Assembly (NCBI RefSeq): GCF_009208105.1
Contig: NZ_WFKL01000001.1
Location: 4,216,001-4,280,000, forward strand
Direction: 5' to 3'
DNA: 64,000 nucleotides
From: Rouxiella sp. S1S-2
GTDB taxonomy: Bacteria; Pseudomonadota; Gammaproteobacteria; Enterobacterales; Enterobacteriaceae
The first letter of the stretch is position 1. Every line of letters starts with the position of its first letter. The position numbers and the translations under genes are program-made. This document shows, in pieces, positions 62,365-64,000 of the stretch. Below the pieces are notes generated by a model that saw only the letters and a list, made by a program, of their open reading frames with translations, searched no databases and was not told where the DNA came from.

Positions 62365-63840
62365 CTAACGGTTTCTTAAATCAATCTTGAAGTCTTCGTT
62401 TTCTGTGTTGTCACTCCCCAACTTAACAATCACGATACCGTCAGTGAGTGCAACTGAGCCGCTGGATGGCCAAGTGCTCATGCTCTTGGAATAAGCCACT
62501 AATTCACTGACTTTATCATCAGGTGGTTGCGTAAAGTTGGCAAGGTTAATGACTTTCAAGTAGTTAAGGATGCGATATCTTTTGCCTTCAAAGAATGAGA
62601 AACCGAACGCATCAGAGTTTTCTATTTTCCAGACATTCTGAGGCGTGAAAGTTCCTGTAAAGAATACCGGGGTTTTGGTTTCGTCAAAGCCGTCGACCTT
62701 TTCATGTATTCTGCTAACAATCTCTTGAGCTACGTAGGAATCCGCTTCACGCGCCGCGTAATCGCTGTAGAAAAGTTTACTGGAAAAGAGACAGGCGAAG
62801 AACAGTATCACGACAGAGAAGATGATTCCGACGTCACGTTTTTGCGTGGCGAAAATGACAAAGGTAATTAACCCAGCAAAGACCATCGGTGCTTCAATTA
62901 ACGTTCGTGGTGGAAGGTTAGAGCCAATACCTATATTTATTGCAAATACGGAAATTAATGCCAAGAAGCCACAAAGGAAGATCTCGAGTCTTTTTCTCTT
63001 GAACGCAATGATCAGTATTGCCAACAGTGCAGGCAAGACGAATGAGAAATGCTTCATCCCATAAGGCGCAAAGATAAATGAGGTGTATTTTATGACACTG
63101 CCAAAACCAAACTTAATTCCGTGGGCAACACCCAAATTCCAGCCGATAAAATCAGCTAAATACGGGGACTGACTGACCCCAAAAGCCTTCATCACGAGAA
63201 TAAGAATAATTTTGTAAACAATGTAGGAAGCGATGAGCAGGGCTAAGAGTCGAATCAAACTCTTAATTGAATTACCAAGACTGGTTTTATATTCAGGCTC
63301 ATTGCGGAAGTAGTCAAACATCTCTTTTAACAGGAAAATAGTTATTGGTGTAACGATTGACGATTGGTAAATAGAGATGGCAAATGCGTTGGCTAACACG
63401 AAAATGATACTATTTTTCAGCGACTTCTCGGCAAAAAACAAAATTGACACAGTGGTCAAAAAGACTGAAATTCCGTAGGTGTCAGCCTGGTTACCAAATT
63501 CAAGCTGGAACGCCGCCTGTGGCATACCAACGAGCAAAATCGAGAAAATAACCGAATGGACCAAGTCCAGCTTAAGATACTTGCAGATAAATATATTGGA
63601 TAACGCCAGGAAAATGATACCTGTCGTTATTGAAAAGAAAGGTAGCCAGGGCTCAGGTAAAACGTACATATGCAGAAGAGTGTGGCCCCACCTCCCCAAT
63701 GAAAGAGTATGCAATGAATTATTCATATACTCTTCGTCGACCGAAAGGGTAAAGTGACTTATTTCAAATCCATAGACAAATAAGTAAGCCACTAACGACG
63801 TAATAAATACATAAGCGCTATTGTCTTTTAACCTGATCAT
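62365..63840 (-). CDS. GtrII-type O-antigen glucosyltransferase (glucosyltransferase-domain membrane protein)
   Basis: 491 residues, about ten membrane spans. The early acidic motif SVDEEYMN after span 1 and the following [11 protein letters not shown] fit the serotype-converting glucosyltransferases (Glucos_trans_II). It would move glucose from undecaprenyl-phosphate glucose to O-antigen in the periplasm. It starts with a four-base ATGA overlap with the gtrB-like gene upstream. The sequence is A/T-rich compared with the window's housekeeping genes. Confidence 0.78.
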   Translation of the reverse strand: MIRLKDNSAYVFITSLVAYLFVYGFEISHFTLSVDEEYMNNSLHTLSLGRWGHTLLHMYVLPEPWLPFFSITTGIIFLALSNIFICKYLKLDLVHSVIFSILLVGMPQAAFQLEFGNQADTYGISVFLTTVSILFFAEKSLKNSIIFVLANAFAISIYQSSIVTPITIFLLKEMFDYFRNEPEYKTSLGNSIKSLIRLLALLIASYIVYKIILILVMKAFGVSQSPYLADFIGWNLGVAHGIKFGFGSVIKYTSFIFAPYGMKHFSFVLPALLAILIIAFKRKRLEIFLCGFLALISVFAINIGIGSNLPPRTLIEAPMVFAGLITFVIFATQKRDVGIIFSVVILFFACLFSSKLFYSDYAAREADSYVAQEIVSRIHEKVDGFDETKTPVFFTGTFTPQNVWKIENSDAFGFSFFEGKRYRILNYLKVINLANFTQPPDDKVSELVAYSKSMSTWPSSGSVALTDGIVIVKLGSDNTENEDFKIDLRNR

Positions 63841-64000
63841 TTCTTATCTCTCAATATAAATTTCGGCCTGTTTTTAACTTCATTGTAAATTCTGCCAATA
63901 TATTCACCCAAGATGCCAATCCCAATTAACTGCACCCCGCCCAAGAACAGTACAGATACGAGAAGTGAGGGATATCCTCTCACCGGGTTGCCATAAAACA
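63837..64000 (-). CDS. gtrB: Bactoprenol glucosyltransferase GtrB, C-terminal end
   Basis: Only the last 53 residues or so are in the window. The frame reads [18 protein letters not shown], then [20 protein letters not shown] and [11 protein letters not shown], the classic C-terminus of GtrB/YfdH-type glycosyltransferases, which make undecaprenyl-phosphate glucose. The stop overlaps the start of the gtrII-type gene. The start lies beyond the right edge, and a gtrA flippase gene is expected further on. Confidence 0.85.
   Translation of the reverse strand, partial: FYGNPVRGYPSLLVSVLFLGGVQLIGIGILGEYIGRIYNEVKNRPKFILRDKK

Noticed and set aside
1..64000. tRNA, rRNA, CRISPR, transposase or integrase genes
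   Set aside because: None was seen: no cloverleaf, repeat-spacer pattern or IS-type ends stood out.

Overview
The window is chromosomal DNA of an enterobacterium. It carries the classic Enterobacterales block gltIJKL - ybeL - leuS - lptE - holA - nadD - rsfS - rlmH - mrdA - mrdB - rlpA - dacA - ybeD - lipB - lipA - tatE, with ybeM and cspE further on and proteins very close to their E. coli counterparts. The accessory content (membrane glucose dehydrogenase, erythritol catabolism, an intergenic repeat that looks like ones I remember from Serratia/Yersinia) suggests an environmental or plant/insect-associated Yersiniaceae-type organism such as Rahnella, Ewingella, Rouxiella or Serratia. The genus is an inference.

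Layout. 1-2.7 kb: glutamate/aspartate ABC transporter (gltI cut by the left edge) with a probable SroC-type sRNA between gltI and gltJ. 2.8-17.8 kb: conserved housekeeping block (leucyl-tRNA synthetase, LPS assembly, DNA polymerase III delta, NAD synthesis, ribosome silencing and methylation, cell elongation, PBP5, lipoate synthesis, Tat). 18.1-24.8 kb: a polar amino-acid ABC transporter between tatE and ybeM, then a solo periplasmic-binding-fold protein divergent from a MocR regulator, and a GNAT acetyltransferase. 24.9-30.2 kb: fluoride riboswitch with crcB, an unlisted 30-residue membrane peptide, a TetR/Bcr-type efflux pair, cspE, a DUF2076 protein and an orphan Fur-box-linked metal binding protein. 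30.4-35.6 kb: prolyl oligopeptidase, serine hydrolase lipoprotein, an exported Ppx/GppA-like protein and a DUF1345 membrane protein.

35.7-42.4 kb is the most unusual part. Two large paralogous proteins (941 and about 1144 residues, partly A/T-rich) share three N-terminal helix-turn-helix-like repeats, a putative ubiquitin-protease (OTU) module and a long helical C-terminal region. In the 941-residue protein the OTU module reads in permuted order: the His segment (GHYNLF) precedes the Cys segment (PDGDCLYRA). In the larger paralogue both catalytic positions are substituted (His to Tyr, Cys to Ser), and it carries a stretch nearly identical to the c-Myc type nuclear localisation signal. I read them as host-directed effectors, one active and one pseudo-enzyme; this is inference.

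42.5-47.4 kb: gcd, the PQQ-dependent glucose dehydrogenase, next to pqqU (yncD), the TonB-dependent PQQ receptor, so cofactor import and its user are neighbours. 48.1-50.9 kb: LysR / DHA2-type efflux pair around a 25-bp palindrome, plus a small NTF2-like protein.

50.9-62.3 kb: a complete erythritol-type system: eryA-eryB-eryC-ribH2-eryD on the minus strand, and a divergent DUF2291-eryEFG transporter with a DeoR-type regulator (eryR) on the plus strand. It lacks the eryH/eryI isomerases known from Brucella and instead has a type II lumazine synthase gene inside the catabolic operon. 62.4-64 kb: the end of a gtr-type O-antigen glucosylation cassette, running off the right edge. No tRNA, rRNA, CRISPR array, insertion sequence or transposase was seen.
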